Positions 1-9,347 of a stretch of DNA of 21,863 bases are shown one piece after another (positions within the stretch are counted from its first letter, which is position 1; each line of letters starts with the position of its first letter). The stretch covers positions 1,086,611 to 1,108,473 of the forward strand of contig BFEA01000343.1 of assembly GCA_003427395.1 (NCBI GenBank), in the 5' to 3' direction. Origin of the DNA: Chara braunii. Its lineage: Eukaryota > Streptophyta > Charophyceae > Charales > Characeae. The notes under the pieces were generated by a model. The model ran no database searches. It saw only the letters and a list, made by a program, of their open reading frames with translations, and had not been told where the DNA came from. The position numbers were made by a program, and so were the translations under genes.

Positions 1-112
1 TTTTTTTTTTTTTTTTTTTTTTTTTTTTTCGTTTTCCTTCCTTCATTTCTCATTTCTCATAGGGTGTATTCCATTATACTATGTACTATGTACGTGACTG
101 TACTTCATCATA

Positions 113-247
113 TACTGATAGGGTTCCGAATGTGAGTCGGTGAAACTCCGACGAAACAGTCTGTCTGTCACAGCCCCTCATTTGTTGTCCTCTCCTCCCT
201 TCTCCCTCTCTGCCTACGCTTTACCGTCGGCAGCTCTGTTTGATGAC
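113..247 (+). mobile_element. family B hammerhead repeat, decayed
   Basis: TACTGATAGGGTTCCGAATG replaces the cleavage site, stem I and part of CUGAUGA. Stem II (GTCGG/CCGAC) and CGAAACAGT are intact. The body CACAGCCCCTCATTTGTTGT, a pyrimidine run, TGCCTACGCTTTACCG and CAGCTCTGTTTGATGACA follow, as in the 12585-13535 cluster. Confidence 0.75.
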
Positions 248-264
248 ACATTAAAAATATTCAT

Positions 265-485
265 ATTTGAATTTTGAAGTTCAATAGCTTGAGCACAAAA
301 TAACATCCTCAATAGCTAAACGGATATGAATCGTTATTACAAAACTATTACATTACTAAAAGTATATAATATATATTCGAATTTGAAAACACAATAACAT
401 TCTCATTATTTCCAAATAGCTAAACTGATATGAATAGTATTTTATAGAATTTATAGTTATGACAAAAGTCACAAAACTCTTACAT
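265..485. repeat. diverged AT-rich direct duplication
   Basis: AATAACAT, CTCAATAGCTAAACGGATAT and GAATCG near 300-335 recur as AATAACATTCTC, AAATAGCTAAACTGATATGA near 390-435. Units of about 110 bp. Nothing else is seen in 248-580. Confidence 0.55.
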
Positions 486-580
486 ACATATTATTTCGAT
501 TTCTTTCATACAACAGAACGGATAGCACGAGGGCATGAACAGGAGATGTTACAGACTGGCAGGCGCGATTTGATGATCTT

Positions 581-632
581 TGAACGTTGTGTGAACGTTG
601 TGTGAACGTTGTGTGAACGTTGTGTGACCGTT
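581..632. repeat. 11-bp minisatellite
   Basis: GAACGTTGTGT repeated about 4.5 times, the last copy diverged (GACCGTTATG). Confidence 0.9.
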
Positions 633-775
633 ATGATGCCCTTTGCCATAGGAAATGCATCAACTCTTCCCTGCTTCCTCCTCCTCAGATGTGCATTTTA
701 TCAAAAATTCCAAATGTGTGGCATCGGCTTTTTGCCGCACTCGATACCAGCTTTCAATCAGAGTTCAGTTCCCCG
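626..775. repeat. dispersed repeat, copy 1 of 2
   Basis: Shares TTATGATGCCCTTTGCCATA, GCATCAACTCTTCCC, AAAATTCCA, TGTGGCATCGG and TTCAATCAGAGTT, in order, with 3103-3243. Confidence 0.78.
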
Positions 776-904
776 CAGGCCGGTTCTGCGGAGCCCATTG
801 TACTTCTTCAGTGTGTACAAGGGCATTTGTCTGTGATTGTATTCCTCACTGCTGCTCTTCCCTGCATTGTATTGAAGCGTCTAAGGGGTTCCCACATCCC
901 TCAC

Positions 905-957
905 TCGTTACCTCCCTCCGTATGTCCGTCCCTCCCTCCCTCCCTCCCTCCCTCCTC
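905..957. repeat. (TCCC)n tract
   Basis: TCCC repeats with small interruptions. Region 780-1020 otherwise shows nothing I can name. Confidence 0.8.
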
Positions 958-1021
958 TCACACAACCATGATAGCCTGATCAGATAAACGTCCACACCCA
1001 CTCGGGCACACTTGGATCGGC

Positions 1022-1680
1022 TCCCGTAAAGGGGATCGTGAGGAGGAGATGTTGTTTGTGCCATGTCCACCGGCACAGAAATCCCCGTTCGAATCCATTT
1101 CCTGATTCTCATATTTTTGTTTCCGAGTCTTCTGACATTACAGGTGAAGAATTTCCAAAATTCTGAAGATCGACTTTCAGGAAAAGAGCGAGGTCTATAA
1201 GGCCCATAAGTGTGGGAGTGCCTTGGGTCTATTTTATTTTGTTCGTCGTCTGTTCCATTTGAGGCTATTTTATTCCGTTATGTCATTAATTGAAACTGAC
1301 CTGAGTTAAACTAAAAAAAAAAAAAAAAAAAAAACCATCATTGTTTAGGGTTTGTCTGAAGGACAGTAGACAAGCCACGGACGATGACGTGGTAAGTTTT
1401 TTTTTTTTGGTGGGGGGTTCAGTTTCAATGAATGACACAACGATAACGAAATCGTAGCACCTAACGAAACAGACGACGAACTCAAGGCAGGCTCACGCTT
1501 ACGGGCCTTGTGAACCTTGCTCTTTTCCTGAAGTTGGATCTTCAGAATTTTGGAAATTCTTCACCTATGACGTCAGAAACAAAACATGAGAATCAGGAGA
1601 GGGATTCGAACGGGGATTCCGGCACCGGTGGCATGGCATGAACAACATGTCCGCATTACAAGCCCCTTTACAGTACACTC
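1022..1680. mobile_element. long fold-back (inverted repeat) element
   Basis: The left arm (about 1022-1300) and right arm (about 1425-1680) are imperfect inverted copies. The arms share CCGTAAAGGGG near the outer ends, the CCCCGTTCGAATCC region, GAATTTCCAAAATTCTGAAG, and CAGACGACGAAC near the inner ends. The centre (about 1300-1425) holds poly-A, poly-T and GTTTAGGGTTTGTCTG. TTCGAATCC resembles a tRNA B box, but no complete tRNA was found. No protein is encoded. Confidence 0.8.
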
Positions 1681-2940
1681 CCCCCCCCCCCACCCGTCCT
1701 CACTCTTCCATACGTACAAATGCAACGCACACATGCACAGGCACACACACATGACCATGCACGTGCTGATGATGCGAACGATGATGCCAAGGAGGACGTA
1801 GAGGAAGACGAGGCAGTAAATGGAGAGGATGTATGGTAAGAGAGATGCAGGTGAGGTGGCTGGTGGTGGTAGGGATGGGGGGCGGGGGGTGGAAGGATGA
1901 GCAGTGGGGAAATCAGTGGAGACAGTTGGCGGCAATCGATTAGCCCTGTGCTCATCCCTGTTATGCGGGGATCTCTTTCTTGTGGGTCACCTGTAGGACT
2001 GGTCTGTAATCATTCGGTCTGTGGGGCCACATTAGGGTGCAGGCTATCATCCCCAGCAGACTGAAGAGCGACTGCAGCCCAACCCTACCCAGTAGAAAGA
2101 GATCGGAAAGTAGTCGAGCTGAGCGCAGGGCTATTCGTTTGCCGCCCGCTGTCCACTGATTCTCCCCTTCTGATCCCGTGCCTCCTACACCAGCTCACCT
2201 CCATCTACTACATTATCCTCTCTCTCTCTCTACTGCTTTCTCTTCTTTTTCTCCTCTTCCTCTACTACCACCTCTTTGTCATTGTCCATTTGATGCAGCG
2301 CCTGCAACTGCGAGAACTGGATGTGGTGTTTCCACAGTTCACCCCCGAACTGATCCCGTCTGGTCTGCAGGGGGTGGCCGCTTACCATGACACCCCTCAG
2401 CTTTGTTTTCTCGCCAACCCAAATACTTTCTGGCCTCTTGTGACATTCTGTAGCCGTCTTCTCTGACGCTTAATACTAAGAAGTCAGAGCGCTGCGAAGT
2501 TCGCTTTTCCCCCGTTCTGTTTCTTCTTCCTCCTGTCTCTCTCCCCTTCCCTTTCTCCCTGCCACCGTACAGGGCGTACAGACCTATTAAAGGCCTATGA
2601 CTGAGCATCGTGCAGAGCACAGGCAAAATACACCCCTCCCCTCCCCCCTTACTCTGCCGCCTTATCATAGCGTGCAAGTAGGGGGCCGTTACACTGCACG
2701 CGGGGATGTGGGCAGCTCGCACTCAACCACAATCAACGTGGCGAGCCTTGTACGTGAGACGCACAGTGGAAAGGGGAGCTGCTATGGAAAGCGAAGGAAG
2801 AACTGCACAAGGAAAAGGCAGTATAACCGTTTCCATAGGGGAACTTCATGTCGTTTGCGATAGAAGATTCTAAGGTAAAGCTGTTTCAGTTTCGAATGTA
2901 GTAGTCTGGGTGGGAAAGGCGTTCTTGTGGTGACATGTTG
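1681..2940. other. no gene recognised; low-complexity stretches
   Basis: Contains a C10 run at 1681-1690, a CA-rich patch (1727-1755), GGT/GGG-rich DNA (1850-1895) and CT-rich DNA (2200-2275, 2515-2560). Open frames here are short and biased, and none shows a known domain. Confidence 0.6.
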
Positions 2941-3061
2941 TAACACACACTGTCACAAACACAGTGTCACACGGACACGTGTCACACACGTGTCGCACAC
3001 AAGTGTCACGCACAGGTGTCACACACAATGTCACACACAGTGTCACACAGTGTCACACATT
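2941..3061. repeat. GTGTCACACAC minisatellite
   Basis: Irregular 9-12 base units of GTGTCACAC type, with CGCAC and GGACAC variants. Confidence 0.85.
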
Positions 3062-3102
3062 TTCTCGAACTTACTGCTGTTCTTGTCAGGAGCGTGAACA
3101 TT

Positions 3103-3243
3103 TTGTGAACGTTATGCCCTTCGCCATGGGATATGGCATCAACTCTTCCCGACTTCATCCGTGTCATTTGCGCATTTGATTGAAAATTCCACATGTGGCA
3201 TCGGTTTCGCCTCACGTGATACCAGCATTCAATCAGAGTTAAG
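3103..3243. repeat. dispersed repeat, copy 2 of 2
   Basis: Direct-orientation homologue of 626-775 (GTTATGCCCTTCGCCATGGG to TTCAATCAGAGTTA). Itself bracketed by a direct repeat: TTCTCGAACTTACTGCTGTT near 3062 and TTCTCGGACTTGCTGCTGTT near 3271. Confidence 0.78.
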
Positions 3244-3379
3244 GAGGGCCCTACACGCGCGCGCACATCTTCTCGGACTTGCTGCTGTTCTTGTCAGCAG
3301 CTTGAACTAACAGTCTGCTGCTTGGGTGGCGGGCTTGGCGTGAGTTAAGTTGCCTACGTTTCTCAGGGGTATTTCTAAC

Positions 3380-3550
3380 CCTGGGTCACATGGTGCCGAG
3401 TGCTTATCCATCAACTCAAATGCATCCTGGGCAGATTGTCTGTCCAGGTTCAACCTCCTGATGAGTTGGTGGAAGTCCGACGAAACAGTCTGTTCGGTAC
3501 AGTCGTGCATCTTTTTTTGTGTGGAGTCGTGTATAGCGAAACATGACAAC
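3380..3550 (+). mobile_element. family A hammerhead repeat, copy 1
   Basis: The 5' flank has TATCCATCAACTCAAATGCA and then TCCTGGG, shared with the copy at 3958. Next come the degenerate hammerhead at 3440-3489, a GTCGTGC plus T-tract segment, GTGGAGTCGTG, and the terminal box TATAGCGAAACATGACAAC ending at 3550. No coding capacity. The order of parts matches the copy at 9727-9862. Confidence 0.7.
3440..3489 (+). ncRNA. degenerate type III hammerhead (family A)
   Basis: CUGAUGA at 3458-3464, stem II GUUGG/CCGAC (one G-U pair), GAA at 3482-3484 and stem III CUGU/ACAG are kept. H17 is C3444. The first stem I pair is broken (C3445 opposite C3457, where the intact copy has G-C) and stem III is only 4 bp. 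It is recognisably the same element as 9767-9819, but activity is doubtful. Confidence 0.78.
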
Positions 3551-3844
3551 GCTCAACATGGGCGGCTTTGCTGTCGGGGGCGTTTGGCAAAGGACGTCAA
3601 CATGGCCAGCCTTGCACTCACCAGCTTTTGTTGCTTGAGGCGACTGGTGCTATCTGGTTGTTGATACTTGTAGGTTATACTTTCTCTTCTTCTTCTTCTT
3701 CTGAAAAAGTCCTACACAGTATTACCCACATGATCGTCGATCTCCGTGGCCGAGTTGGTGTTTTCAACTTTAATTTGGGTTTTATAGCTGTCACCGAGTA
3801 GTTTCTTCTCTTGGACTTAGTCATTCTTGTCAGGGCGGGGTGCC
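3551..3844. other. no gene recognised
   Basis: Contains a short (TTC)n tract near 3683-3702. Otherwise unremarkable. Confidence 0.5.
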
Positions 3845-3948
3845 CTGGCGGTCTCTGCTAGGATCGGGCACTTGGCATGAGCGAACAAGTCAACGGTTCA
3901 ACCGCTTGTCTCAGGGTTGCACTGGCGGTCTGCTAGGATCGAACACTC
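3845..3948. repeat. direct repeat pair before family A copy 2
   Basis: CTGGCGGTCTCTGCTAGGATCG plus GCACT at 3845-3873 recurs at 3922-3948 as CTGGCGGTCTGCTAGGATCG plus AACACT. Confidence 0.75.
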
Positions 3949-3957
3949 AGGGTAACG

Positions 3958-4118
3958 TGGCGAATCCTCGTATCCATCAGTCAAATGCATCCTGGGAAGA
4001 CTGTTGGGCTGAACTGTTATAACTTATAACCCTGCCATGAATCAGCGAAAGCCCAATGAAAACCGGCCTGTGGCAGTCATCCTTCGCTTGTGGAGTTGTG
4101 TGTCGCGAATATGGCAAC
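3958..4118 (+). mobile_element. family A hammerhead repeat, copy 2 (decayed)
   Basis: Starts GTGGCGAATCCTCGTATCCA, runs through CAAATGCATCCTGGG and the decayed ribozyme, and ends GGAGTTGTGTGTCGCGAATA then TGGCAAC at 4118. Alignable to the other family A copies along its length. Confidence 0.6.
3998..4071 (+). pseudogene. heavily decayed hammerhead copy (family A)
   Basis: Begins GACTGTT like the intact stem III and cleavage site. After an insertion it continues CCATGAATCAGCGAAAGCC and CAATGAAAACC, which align to the CTGATGAG, stem II and CGAAAC stretch of the intact copy. Most differences are C/T or G/A changes. Core bases are lost, so this is a relic. Flanks on both sides still match family A. 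Confidence 0.5.
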
Positions 4119-4297
4119 GCCCGGACACAAATGTTGCTGTGGAGTTGAGGCACAATGCAAACCGCGCACACGCAAGGATGTGTTTGTTTGCACACACAAC
4201 CACGGGCGTGACAGGGATTCGTAGAATAGTAGCTGCGTTAGCTATCCGTCTCATTCAATGTTCTTTTCCATTGATTTTTGTGTACCACTAAAACCCT

Positions 4298-4590
4298 GAA
4301 GTCCTAAGCCCTAAACCCTAAACTTCTAAACCCTAAACTTCTAAACCCTAAACCCTGGAGTTCTACACCCTAAACCCTAAACCCTAAACCTTTGTTGCTC
4401 AGGGTATTCTAAACCCTAAATCCTGCAGATCTAAACCCTAACCCTCAACCTTGGTTACCCTTCAGGGTATTCTAAACCCTAAACCCTGAAGATCTAAATC
4501 ATAAACCCTAAACCTTTGTTGCTCAGGGTATTCTAAACCCTAAACCCTGAAGCTCTAAACCCTAAACCCTAACCCTAAACCTTCGCAACA
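4298..4590. repeat. interstitial telomeric repeat array (CCCTAAA)n
   Basis: Many CCCTAAA units, mixed with CCCTGAAG, CTTCTAAA and ACCCTAACC variants. A longer unit with CTAAACCTTTGTTGCTCAGG and GTATTC recurs near 4384 and 4508, with a diverged version near 4448 (TTGGTTACCCTTCAGGGTAT). The C-rich strand is the plus strand. Unique sequence lies on both sides, so this is not a present chromosome end in this assembly. Confidence 0.9.
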
Positions 4591-4610
4591 GCTCTCCTTT
4601 TCTTCTGGCG

Positions 4611-4955
4611 TTGTCCTTCGCGTACTCCTATACTCCTCTTCCCATCGCCACGGAGTTTGAATCTTCGTGTTCGTACATAGTCTTCTCGCACGAATTTACT
4701 GAACTACCTCATACCGCAGTGTTGGTCTGTGAGGAGACCAAGCATTTGCCTCTGCCATTCGGCATGTGCGAGTGCGACGCCTTTTTAACTGTTGAAGGTC
4801 CACGCGGCCGGCCGATAATCCAGTCACACCGAGCATATCAACAGTGTACAGCGTTGTACGCTCGTCCTCGTCTTACGACTCTTTACTTTAGACTTGAAAG
4901 ATGGGCACAATCAGCTGATAGCCTATGTGCGAAGAACTATGTTTTTGTGCCCTAG
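4611..4955 (+). CDS. unidentified open frame, possible gene fragment
   Basis: About 114 codons without a stop, of mixed composition, unlike the low-complexity frames nearby. The first in-frame ATG is well inside (near GMCECDAF), so it would need splicing to be a gene. I see no known domain. It follows the telomere-like array directly. May be chance. Confidence 0.15.
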   Translation: MSFAYSYTPLPIATEFESSCSYIVFSHEFTELPHTAVLVCEETKHLPLPFGMCECDAFLTVEGPRGRPIIQSHRAYQQCTALYARPRLTTLYFRLERWAQSADSLCAKNYVFVP

Positions 4956-4959
4956 CAGT

Positions 4960-5640
4960 GCATGATCTTTCCTTGTCTGTTTTATCTCCCCCTAAGCGCC
5001 TTCTTGAGCACCTCTTGCTTCGACTATCACACCTCCCTCCTCCTCCTCCTCCTTGCTCCTCCTTGTTCCTCCTCCTCGTCCGTCGGCATCACATCCCTTT
5101 GTCGATTGTACCTCACCTGTTTTCCAATTGACTTCCTTCTTCCATGACAGCTGGCCTCCCCTCACCTGCTCCATTTGCCCCCATCTCCTTGCTCTTCTGT
5201 TGCCCCTGTGCCTCCGCTTACCTGATGCTGTTCTATCGGCTTTTACTGATCAAGGGTCTCCATCGCCACCGGTTGGCGTCATCCCCTTGCTCCTCCCCCT
5301 CCCNCCCCCCCCCCCCAACCAATCTATCTGATGCCCCGTTGGCCGCTCGTCACTGTGCTGCCCCCCTTGTTGTCACCCATTTGCCCTAATAACATTCCGT
5401 CCTCACTTTTTAGTATTTACCCATCCCTCTCTCTTTTGACGCTTTGCTCTGACTGAAGGATGGGGTAGAGTAAGGAGCGTGATTGCGAATCTCATTGCGG
5501 ACTGCCAAGCCTGGCCTTCAAGTGTCATTTTCGGGAAGTCTTCACATCCGTATCGACCAGTAGGTGTCTGATCATTTGACGGTGTGGTCACATTGGTGAT
5601 GATGTAGTTCGATACGGGGTGTTAAGTTTGTACGGCTTAA
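4960..5640. other. pyrimidine-rich DNA, no gene recognised
   Basis: CTC/CTT-rich plus strand from about 4970 to 5370, with a C tract containing one undetermined base (N at 5304). 5400-5640 shows nothing recognisable. Both short open frames here are compositional artefacts. Confidence 0.6.
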
Positions 5641-5664
5641 GAATTTGTCTGTTTTTCCTTTTGG

Positions 5665-5745
5665 TCTGTTTGTTTGTTTGTTTGTTTGTTGTGCTTGTTT
5701 GTTGTGTTTGTTTGTTTGTTGTGCTTGTGGTGTTTGTTTGTTTGT
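5665..5745. repeat. (TTTG)n tract
   Basis: TTTG repeats interrupted by TTGTGC units. Confidence 0.85.
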
Positions 5746-6029
5746 GTCTGAATGGCTAGTCTTGGGAAAATCTGAATCTCTTGGATCATGTGCTTTTCTT
5801 TTCTTTTTAACAGTCTAAAATTCTGTGTTGCTTCCTGATACGCAAAAGAAATTAGCACGGCATCTGCGAGACCGCACCTGACTCGATTGGTGCGTCCATG
5901 AATTGCTGACATACAGATCTGAGTTCGAATCCAGATGCAACTTGATGATGAACGGAAAAAGAAAAAAAGTGTTGGCATCGTCAAACTTGCATGGATGGAG
6001 TCTGTGTCGTTGCAGATCTAGTCCTCACA

Positions 6030-6095
6030 TAGCGGCAGCGGCGGCAGCGGCAGAGGCGGCAGTGGCAGCGGCGGCAGCGGCAGCGGCACCAGCAA
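6030..6095. repeat. (GGCAGC)n hexamer repeat
   Basis: About ten GGCAGC-type units. In one frame this reads as polyalanine, but there is no support for a gene. Confidence 0.8.
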
Positions 6096-6459
6096 GGTGG
6101 CGGCTACGCGTTGTGTGCTCTCGTGCGACTTGTTCCTACAGTTGACAGGTCCTCTTCTTTGTTCCTTTTTTCTCTAAGTCGAATTTTTGCAAAGTCTGGC
6201 CAGGTTGAGAGTGCGGTGCGACAACACAAGTGGACTCTTGTCTGTCCGGACAAGGCAGGAAATATCGAAACTTGTGTGTTATCGCAGACAGGAGGCTCAA
6301 AGTTTTCATCGGCAGGTTTCTTCTTTAGGAGGGTGGAGACCATGGTCGATACCCTCTTTACCAGGAGGGATGGTGGGGGAAGCTTGTGCTTTACGCTTGG
6401 AGCACCGGATGTTTACTTCCGCACTGAGCTTCTTCAGACAGAATGTGTATATTGTGTGT

Positions 6460-6590
6460 GTGACCGACCACAAGTGTGTGTGTGCGTGTTTTGTGTGCGC
6501 TCTCACTCGTGTGTCTGTGCGTGCGTTGTGTGTGTGTGTGTGAGAGAGAGTTTGGGAGGGGGAGAGAGAGAGAGCGAGAGCGAAAGCGAA

Positions 6591-6628
<38 letters not shown>

Positions 6629-6642
6629 CTACTGATCAGCTG

Positions 6643-6698
<56 letters not shown>
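6460..6698. repeat. compound GT/GA microsatellite
   Basis: GT-rich 6460-6541, GA-rich 6541-6625, then a long pure (GT)n at about 6643-6697. Confidence 0.95.
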
Positions 6699-6700
<2 letters not shown>

Positions 6701-6705
6701 TGTGT

Positions 6706-7560
6706 TTTCCATGTGTCCGTGGAGCTGCAACGCAGACGTTGATCTATGATAGATAGTTTCAATTTCAGAACACAAGTTCTTGGATCAAGTTGGATGTCTT
6801 TGAGAGTGACAGCCTGTTTCAATGATTCCATTTTAATGCTCACAAAATTGCAGTGGACTTCTCGTTGGTGTTCGGAATGCTGGATGGGAGGAACACTGGG
6901 TGTTTGTAAATGCATTGTTCAACAAGTCCAGAAGTGCTTGACGGCTTGAAGCCCCGTCTGTCAGAAGTTGTGGCTAGCGTTTGCCGCCTCTTTGGGACCA
7001 CCACCTCTTAGCGCCTTTCTGGGAGGCTGGGACCGTTTTCTGGAACCTTCCTGGGACCGATGTGTTCTTTTGGGACTCTCCCTTCCCGTCGAAGAGTATG
7101 AGGTCTTTTCGTGGCACCACCGATCCCCAGGGCCTCCTTCCAAGGTTTTGGCATCGTATGTGAGCCTCGGGAAAAAAAAAAAGCCTGTATAGCTTTCAAG
7201 CCCTTAATGGCTCTCTTCTGGCGCCCGGTTGAGACGTGCTTTCGACTCTTTTTTTTTTTGCCGGTGCGATCAGACCAGACGAGTTTACGGCGCGCCCAAT
7301 GGAGCTGACAAGGGAAGAGAACTTCAGAGAAGAGAGAAGGAGAAAGCAAGTGAGAACGAAAGGTGGTTGCGAGTTTGACTTTTGACTGTTGAATGTGCTC
7401 TCCCTTGCAATGAGGTATTTTCCTTTCCCAAGTTCAACATTCTCAGAGGCTGTGCCGTCTTGAACTCTGCTTATTTCTTGGGCAACTGTGCACATCAATT
7501 AAATTGTAGTGAATCATTTTACATGCGCATAGGTTTGCACACACCTCTTGTGCGTGTGTC
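6706..7560. other. no gene recognised
   Basis: Moderately complex DNA with short open frames on both strands, none with a domain I recognise. Short A and T runs at 7171-7182 and 7250-7260. Confidence 0.5.
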
Positions 7561-7601
7561 TTGTCATATTCGCTATACACTCAAAAAAAGCACGACTGTG
7601 T
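7561..7601 (-). mobile_element. family A 3'-end fragment
   Basis: Read on the minus strand: ACAGTCGTGC, a T tract, then GAGTGTATAGCGAATATGAC, followed by ACACACGC. It matches the family A end box but has lost the ribozyme. A (CA)n tract lies directly upstream on that strand. Confidence 0.7.
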
Positions 7602-7608
7602 GGTGGGG

Positions 7609-7673
7609 TGTGTGTGTGTGTGTGTGTGTGTGTTGTCATATTCACTATACACTAAAAAAAAAGCGAAAAAAAG

Positions 7674-7726
<53 letters not shown>

Positions 7727-7824
7727 GAGAGAGAGAGAGAGAGATTCGTTCTTCAAATACACAAAATTGCAGATCGACATAAAGTGCAGTAAAGCATCCT
7801 ACATGTGGAGATGTGCACACACAC

Positions 7825-7861
<37 letters not shown>

Positions 7862-7871
7862 GGGGGGGGTG
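7609..7871. repeat. GT and GA microsatellites around family A fragments
   Basis: (GT)n at 7609-7633 and 7675-7721, (GA)n at 7724-7744 and 7826-7859, then a G run. Confidence 0.95.
7632..7675 (-). mobile_element. family A 3'-end fragment, second in tandem
   Basis: Minus strand: ATGC, two T tracts separated by CGC, then AGTGTATAGTGAATATGAC AAC running directly into (AC)n. It is arranged in tandem with the fragment at 7561-7601, with (CA)n between them. Confidence 0.7.
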
Positions 7872-7960
7872 TTAGAAAGGTAGGTACTACGGGGGCACAG
7901 GATATGGATCTGGCCTTCGATGACTTTTTGGAAGGATTTTACCCGATTTAATGTTAAAAG

Positions 7961-8635
7961 CTAGGCTACCAGAGTGGCCCGGGTCCCCACTTGCCCGGCC
8001 GGGCCAAAAAGAAATAAAAAAATAATTAAAAATATATATTTCTGTTTTTTTTATTTTTTTTAACTATACTCTTCTCTCAATTTTTCCTCATACTACCTAC
8101 CTACCACTACTCCTACCTATAGGCATACGGGGAAACCCGTAGCATACCAGAGCCATGTTTTTACGGCCCCTCGAGCCTGCAGGATACCGGCCAGGGGACG
8201 GCCGGTAGCACCAGGGATAAAGCGGACCAATCCCCCGTGCCTCCCCTCAGGCCCCTCCCCTACGAACGTAGCAGACTCTGCTTGATGCCGATCGGGGGAT
8301 CCAGCGGTCTATCTCTTGGGTAGCGGGTGCCAAGTAAGCCCAGGAAGGTACGTGAGGCCAATGGGGATTGAACCCATGACCCCTCCTGAATGCCACTTGC
8401 GAGCCTTACCAACTGAGCTAGGCCGCTGGATGGTAAAGAATTTCGATGCGACCCTGAGGCAAAAGTCGTTCAGTTTATTTTTCTGCATAATATAGTTTGT
8501 TAAACTTGTTTTCGGATTTTTTGGATTTTTGGTTTTTTATTTATTTATTATTTGGCTGGGACCTTGCCTAGTCCCTTGCACGGCCGGGCCGCCCGGGAAA
8601 ATAGGGTGACCCGGGCGGCCTGGCTGGTAGCCTAG
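7961..8635. mobile_element. GC-rich inverted-repeat element with internal tRNA-like region
   Basis: Outer ends are CTAGGCTACC (7961-7970) and GGTAGCCTAG (8626-8635). The next 35-40 bases are also related in inverted orientation (CCCGGGTC and GGCCGGGC motifs). Inside are AT-rich tracts near the left end, a hairpin ACCGGCC/GGCCGGT at 8186-8206, and the tRNA-like region at 8353-8427. No ORF. It could be a non-autonomous DNA element or two opposed SINE tails. Confidence 0.65.
8353..8427 (-). pseudogene. tRNA-derived region (SINE head or tRNA pseudogene)
   Basis: On the minus strand, TAGCTCAGTTGG (8409-8420) fits the pol III A box and GGTTCAATCCC (8364-8374) fits the B box. The T arm is perfect (ATGGG/CCCAT with a 7-base loop). 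The length of about 75 is right for a tRNA. The acceptor stem has two mismatches, the D stem is weak and no normal anticodon stem forms, so a functional tRNA is unlikely. Confidence 0.68.
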
Positions 8636-8639
8636 GTTA

Positions 8640-9025
8640 CAATTCCCCCGTTGAGTCAAATGGAAATACTTAGCTTCCAATCTACCTAATCTGTTCTCCC
8701 TTTCTCTCCCACCTGTTTCTTTCCTGCGCCGATGTGCTGTACGTAGGCTCACGCTAATGAAGCATGAACTTTGCCCTGAAGATGACCAGGTCCGTTGCTT
8801 TGAGGTAGGAAGGTAGCACTGGTGGGCCATGTCAATCATATACAGTATTTACAGAAGTATATACTATTGCTCTCTTGTCGGGACGTGAGACGCGGGACGC
8901 GGGACACGGAACCCCCGTTGTGGGACGGCGGGAAGGTTGTGTGGACCGATATAATGTGACAGTAATAGTGTAATAGACACCAAAAAAAAAAAAAAACGAC
9001 TCAGATTGTATCTTTGTCTATGACT
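8640..9025. other. no gene recognised
   Basis: Includes GGGACGCGGGACACGG-type short repeats near 8880-8910 and a poly-A run at about 8982-8996. Confidence 0.5.
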
Positions 9026-9028
9026 CTA

Positions 9029-9190
9029 TGGTATGGAGTAGATTCGCTCGAACAATTCTATAGCACGAGTTTGAGTCGACAGGGTATCAGAGAAGGGCTT
9101 ATGTAGAGAATCGAGAGGTCTCCTAATCTGGCAGCGACCACACGTAGCATGAGCATGAAAGCGAAAAGACTGAAAATCCCTACGTATATA
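9029..9190 (-). pseudogene. possible Ty1/copia GAG-pre-integrase fragment
   Basis: The minus-strand frame reads C-x2-C (CGRC, about 9131-9142), then LHKPFS and RAIELFERIYSI, ending at a TAG. This spacing resembles the copia pre-integrase zinc motif followed by PF...A..LE-IHSD. Histidines of the motif are not clearly placed and no integrase follows. Weak; may be coincidental. Confidence 0.25.
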
Positions 9191-9347
9191 ACTATCGCTA
9201 ATTTTTGGCCTGTGACATTCAGACGATCGGGGCCCTGCGATTTTACACTCCGCGACGGTCCCGATCGTCTGTTGATCGTTTGCTCTTAGAAGTTGAACCA
9301 TCGCGGGCGGCTCTGCGCCAGGGCCTGTACTGGGCCCATGCGCCAGT

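Noticed and set aside
1760-1790. CTGATGATGCGAACG as a hammerhead core
   Set aside because: No stem II pairing and no GAAA in place after the CTGATGA.
2941-3061. CRISPR-like array
   Set aside because: Units are 9-12 bases and irregular with no spacers; it is a minisatellite in a eukaryotic sequence.
6030-6095. polyalanine protein
   Set aside because: Explained by the GGCAGC hexamer repeat; no flanking domain or supported start.
6111-6635. 174-codon plus-strand open frame
   Set aside because: The second half is GT/GA repeat translation (VCVCV, SESESE). The first half has no recognised domain and no codon evidence.
6391-6915. 174-codon minus-strand open frame
   Set aside because: It is largely the translation of GT and GA microsatellites (runs of TH and SL); no domain.
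8353-8427. functional tRNA gene
   Set aside because: A and B boxes and T arm are good, but the acceptor stem has two mismatches and no normal anticodon arm forms.
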